This document shows positions 59,601 to 64,000 of a stretch of 64,000 nucleotides of DNA, piece by piece. The position numbers and the translations under genes were made by a program. The stretch is from Montifringilla adamsi (taxonomy: Eukaryota; Chordata; Aves; Passeriformes; Passeridae): the NCBI GenBank assembly GCA_017590115.1, contig JAGGNK010010225.1, positions 7,240,469 through 7,304,468 on the forward strand, in the 5' to 3' direction. The notes under the pieces are model-generated. The model was not told the origin of the DNA. It saw only the letters and a list, made by a program, of their open reading frames with translations, and did not search any database. The first letter of the stretch is position 1; each line of letters opens with the position of its first letter.

Positions 59601-62600
59601 GTGTCTGAACCTACCCTGGCTGATGAGCAATCAGATGGAATTCAAGGATGCTTCAGTACTGATGAAAAACCTTTCTTTTCCTAAATATCTTCTTAATCTC
59701 TTCATAACTTCAGTTGAGGAATTTAATGCTAGTCTACCAGTACTAGCAAATACTTCTCGTACACACTCCCTGTTACAGAGAATCCATTTTACAAGAGAAA
59801 ATATTCTGCTTCATTAAGAAGTTGTCCTGCAGATTTACAAATTTCCTACCTAAAGAACAAATAAAATTTCCCTTAGACTAACATAGTTGAAAGAAATATT
59901 CTCAAGGGTTAATTTGAACTAGTGAGTCAAATTTGCCTGAACTGCCTTTATAGTTAATGGGTAGAAAACCACTTCGTTAGAGAGCTTATTTAGCAGTTTC
60001 CTGGCCCCAGAGAGCCTGTCTCCCTTTGTGGTCCCTGGAGGGAATCTGAAGAGACTGGACAGTGTTAATCTTTCAGAGTGGTCCTTTCCATGCAACACCT
60101 GAAAGTGTTTGTGGTTGTTTGAGGAACAATTGGGAATGACAGAAATATGAATTAAACTTTCTCACATATATACTTTATGTAATAAAACAACAGGATACTA
60201 GCTACTTACAAAAACAAAGCAAAATGGAGAAGCAAAATGTGCTCATTTAGGTTAGATTCCTGTTTTCAGAAGGTTGAATATTTTTTAATTTATGAAACAA
60301 TCTAAACACAAAGCAAACAGAGTTTGTGGTACAACTTTTTCAGGATTTCAAAATAACTTTGTTTTAATTGATACCAGCTGCTGTATGAAAGGAACAATCC
60401 CATGTACCAGAAGAATTTGATATACGGATGGAAAAAGAACAATAATGTTCCTAAAATGTTTTCAAAACAGCATGTTGAAAATTTTTTTCTTGAGGTTCTG
60501 GAATGAAAAGTAAGAAATGTAAAATCTGAAAAAACTGAAACATCCAGACACAGACAAGAACCAGAAGACCAGCAAGTGTCATCTGTGTTATCCTGAGCAG
60601 CGAAATGACATCCCAGTAACCTTCAAATTTTCTGAAGAAACAAAATCACATGAAAGCTTTTAGACAGTGACTAGGCAACCAGCCTAACCAAAAACAGAGT
60701 TCCAGAGAGGAGTTTTGTGTTGGCCTCTGATCCACCAGTAATGAATCAAGTCTTTTTTACAAAGCTTATTTTCCACTGTCGATCTCTGTCTCTTTCCCTC
60801 TGCCCTGTTTCAGGGAAGCACAAAGAGGAGGTGTAACATCCCCTTCCTAAAAACAGGGGCCTGTCTTCCCCCACCAGTGCTACCCTCTGACTTCCACCAG
60901 ATGAAGAGGAATCTTCAGCATGTGCTGAGTTCATCACCTATTACAGGCCTGACACATTTAGAGAACAATCTCTTCCCCAAATCCCTAGCGCTCTATTTAC
61001 ACGGGAAGTAACAGGGACACCTAGGAGAGAGGATGGCGCCAGTGAAGAGTTGTTCAGATGCTAAAACACCATTGCAGACCATTGTGTGGGTGGCTGACAT
61101 TTAACTTCAGTTTCTGGACAGTGAATTCACAGTTTGTGAACAGATTGATCAGTTTCTGTTTGTTAATATGCCTAATCCCTGCATGTTCCCAGTTTCTATG
61201 CTTCAGTACCTCGGTGTACAGGAAAACAGAATTACTTTGCATGAATGCTCTAATCTCCAGATCCAGAGTGTAACAGGACCACAGAAATTCTACCTTGTTG
61301 CAAGCATCAGTTACTGGACCAACAGTTTATTTCACCTGAAGTGAATTCAAAATGTTATCTCTAAAAGCTTGATCTTTGCTTGAACAGAATTAAAATCAAG
61401 CAGTAACTTGTTTCCACACATTTAAAATAACAAGCATATTAAGTTAATTTCTTGTTTAAGAATGTCTTCTGGGATCAAATTTAAATCACCCCTTTTTAAT
61501 AATGACAGAGATCTATTTACAGGCAAATGTCAGTAAGAGGAAGAAGCATTTCAACATGTTTAAAAACCTATTCAAGAAGTTTTCACGGAGAAGCGCAAGG
61601 AACCATAAACAAGAGGGGCTGTAGCTGGATGCCATTATAGGATCTGAAAAGATTATTCCTTAGAAAACATGACCATAATATGATTATTTTTCCATGGATT
61701 GGATACAGCGTTCGGCACTCTATCTTTTCCAAAGATGTAGTTAACTTTCTTGGATTTTATAATAATGACGTATGACACAATGTCCTCTGGGATTAATCAC
61801 AAGTATTTTTAAAAGATGAGGCTTCGTTATATCTTTGTTCTTTATATCTTGGCTTTTGTTAGCGCATTTTAATTAGTATCTGGTATCTGCAATAAACAGT
61901 AAACATAAAGAGCTTTGCAAAAATGTATTAGACTGTTTGTTTTCACACTCTAATGCATATTTGCACAATTTTACCATGAAAAAAGGAAAACATGCTAAGC
62001 TCTTGGGCTCTATCCCAAATGTCCTGGAATAGAATCCGGAAATTACTAAGAATGAAACCAAACCACATCATATTTCAGTAATTAACCTAAGAAAAGAGGG
62101 CACACTGTCTATGTGAAAGATAGTTTTGTGGGAGGCATTTGTGAAGAAAAGAAGCTTCTAGAAGAGACATGCAAGCAACTATTTAGAATTTGATTTAATT
62201 TTCTTTGACCAGGTAAAAAACTTCATAAATGCACTGAGGTTAAAAACTTCTTTTTTTTTTTTTCTTTCACAACAGTGGAGAAAATATTTATCATTTATTT
62301 CTCATTGCAGCATAAAAACGTGTCTAAAATAAATAGAGAATAAAAATACACCCTGAAATTCAGTACAGTATCATTTATTTTACTAGTTTCACAGATGTCA
62401 AAAATACAAACGAACAACTTGGGGAATCTGCAGAATAAGTGAATTTATAGTGGATAGAAAAAACAGATGCTGACAACAAACAGCCTTGGATGCAGGGTAT
62501 TGGATAAACGGACTTCATTATAATCACATGTGTAGTGATTTGAAGAAAGTTTTGGGGATTAATATTGCTTTTGTAATGCACTATAACAACATATTAAAAA

Positions 62601-63713
62601 AAACCCACTCAGAACTGAAAATGCCATTTGTCAAAGACAGATGTACTTTCATTTCAAAGTACTCCTATCAAACTCTATCAGAAAACTTGAAAGGTTTAAA
62701 ATGTGGCTCTTGTGAACAATTGGTATTGATATGACACCTTGATAGTATTTGAACGTGACACAAAAGTCATAAAAGTATATAAGCAATTGTAAGGTGTAAA
62801 ATGATTTTTTCCCACCAAAGCTAGGCTTTAATGTGTTTCCAAATAAAACACAAGATTAAGTAATTTATTTTGTCATATGATTTATTTATGGGCTGAAACA
62901 CTGTAAACAACAGATAAAAGATACAGACTCAGATGTCAAAGTAAAAGATGAAAATCATTACATTTTATTAGCAGAAGATATATAAAAATGCCAAAATGAA
63001 CTGTAAAGAGAGGGAAAGTGCTATGCTCAGAGGTCCTTCAGCAGAGTTGCATTTGTTTTTCCCACCTCCCCTAAAGGGGAATAATAGCTCTGAATTTAAT
63101 TAAAAATCTATTTTTTAAGATTAAAGTAATGAAAAAGTTAAAAGACTGGATCACAAAGAAGAGTAACTGTGAGGATCTTAGGGAATATGAACTGATGAAC
63201 TCCCTTATATTTTATTTCCTCCCAACTATTTGTGGGAGGATCACTAGTGTTGCATAGGAATTGTTAGTCCTGGATAAAAGCAAGGATTTTATAAACCAAT
63301 AAATTTTTCATTAGTTTTACATAAATTTTAGTAGCAATAGTTTAATTCCAGTCAAATTATTTCAATCAGATGAGTTGCTGCTGAATGAAACATTATACAT
63401 TATATTAACTGGGGCATTTAGAAACCTGGTTCCTAACCGTTCTGCAATGCTTGAGGCATTGTTTGCCATACATTTTTTCTTAACATGTAAAATAAAAATA
63501 AAACAGAAGCGATAATGAGAATGAAACGAAAAAGGAATTTCAAAAACTTGCAACCACTGAGAGAATAGGAAAACCAAAACTGACTATTTAGATACTTGCA
63601 GGATTTTTTTAGCATATTTAAATGCCTAGAATTTTTTTGGTCCTCATAGAAATTAGTCAAAACTGTTATGAAATGATTTCTCATCCTTCAGCTTCACCTG
63701 TCCTTTTCCTCAG

Positions 63714-63803
63714 GCCACATACTCCAAGAAAAGCCTGGAAGAAATAATCATGCTGCATTTGATCGGACAATTTCTGAACCTGGACTTGGAAAAGTCAAAG
63801 TGA
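63714..63803 (+). other. Candidate exon start with short open frame
   Basis: A long acceptor-like pyrimidine tract, CACCTGTCCTTTTCCTCAG, ends at 63,713. The frame starting at the next base is open for 29 codons, including KKSLEEIIMLHLIGQF, and stops at TGA (63,801-63,803). The composition looks protein-like (amphipathic, L/E/K), but the stretch is far too short to identify. No upstream exon is recognised in the window. It could be a terminal coding exon, a lncRNA exon, or chance. Confidence 0.18.
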
Positions 63804-64000
63804 TACACTCCTGCAAGTGGCGGCAGACATGACATCTCAGAGCAGCTCAGATAGGGAACGCGAATTTCTCAGGTCATTCACAGCCACTGACAGCCTGTAG
63901 GTCAAGAATCAATCTCTTCTTCACCCAGGTATCTGGTAACATATCACAAGACTAAACATAAAGTAGTCTTATGCAAAGCAGACACAGAATCCAGTTACAT

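Larger units (their letters stand above)
54416..64000. other. Unique AT-rich noncoding sequence, no gene seen
   Basis: Open frames are short and unrecognised. Apart from the homopolymer tracts listed and one exon-like stretch near the right end (63,714-63,803), nothing specific is seen. A short (TG)n run lies near 54,466-54,478. No mobile element was recognised in about 9.5 kb. Confidence 0.5.

Noticed and set aside
1..64000. CRISPR arrays, operons, rRNA or tRNA genes, phage or plasmid features
   Set aside because: None seen; no regularly spaced repeats, no cloverleaf-like sequences that I could recognise, and the repeat content indicates a vertebrate nuclear genome.

Overview
The window reads as nuclear DNA of a bird: AT-rich, intron-poor in signal, with no compact genes, no operons and no convincing protein-coding gene. 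The main lineage evidence is the repeat content. All recognisable interspersed repeats are CR1 non-LTR retrotransposons. Several keep the CR1 3' end, which closes in short copies of an ATTCTRTG-type unit instead of poly(A). There is no Alu, L1 or MIR that I can recognise. A species or chromosome cannot be named from sequence alone.

Layout. 1-16.5 kb is unique, AT-rich sequence with two CR1 3' tails (about 4.80-4.93 and 11.56-11.80 kb) and a perfect TCF/LEF-like palindrome at 751-764. About 16.5-17.3 kb holds a badly decayed, probably very old CR1. 17.8-18.3 kb has a long poly(A) run and a GATG microsatellite. A short, sharply CpG-rich islet lies at 22.28-22.45 kb, and an ATG ORF with a signal-peptide-like start overlaps it. 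At 27,917-29,062 a 571-bp block is present twice, head to tail, separated by 4 bp, with no difference that I can see. 34-36 kb has an (AAC)n repeat and two stretches with good splice-site consensus that could be noncoding exons. A second old CR1 reverse-transcriptase remnant lies at 40.6-40.85 kb. An 85-bp two-copy tandem repeat (45.4 kb) and a pyrimidine/poly(T) tract (45.8-45.9 kb) follow.

The most structured region is 48.35-50.82 kb. A plus-strand CR1 ORF2 is interrupted by a younger minus-strand CR1, giving a nested insertion, and the inserted copy is itself frameshifted in its reverse transcriptase. Another plus-strand CR1 3' portion lies at 53.97-54.41 kb. The right end (54.4-64 kb) is unique AT-rich DNA with long homopolymers, including a T-tract studded with G-runs at 56.48-56.61 kb.

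The overall picture is a gene desert or large intron. Regulatory and exon calls here are candidates resting on short motifs only. I found no undescribed gene system. The items most worth checking are the 571-bp duplication, the nested CR1, the CpG islet with its ORF, and the splice-like exons.
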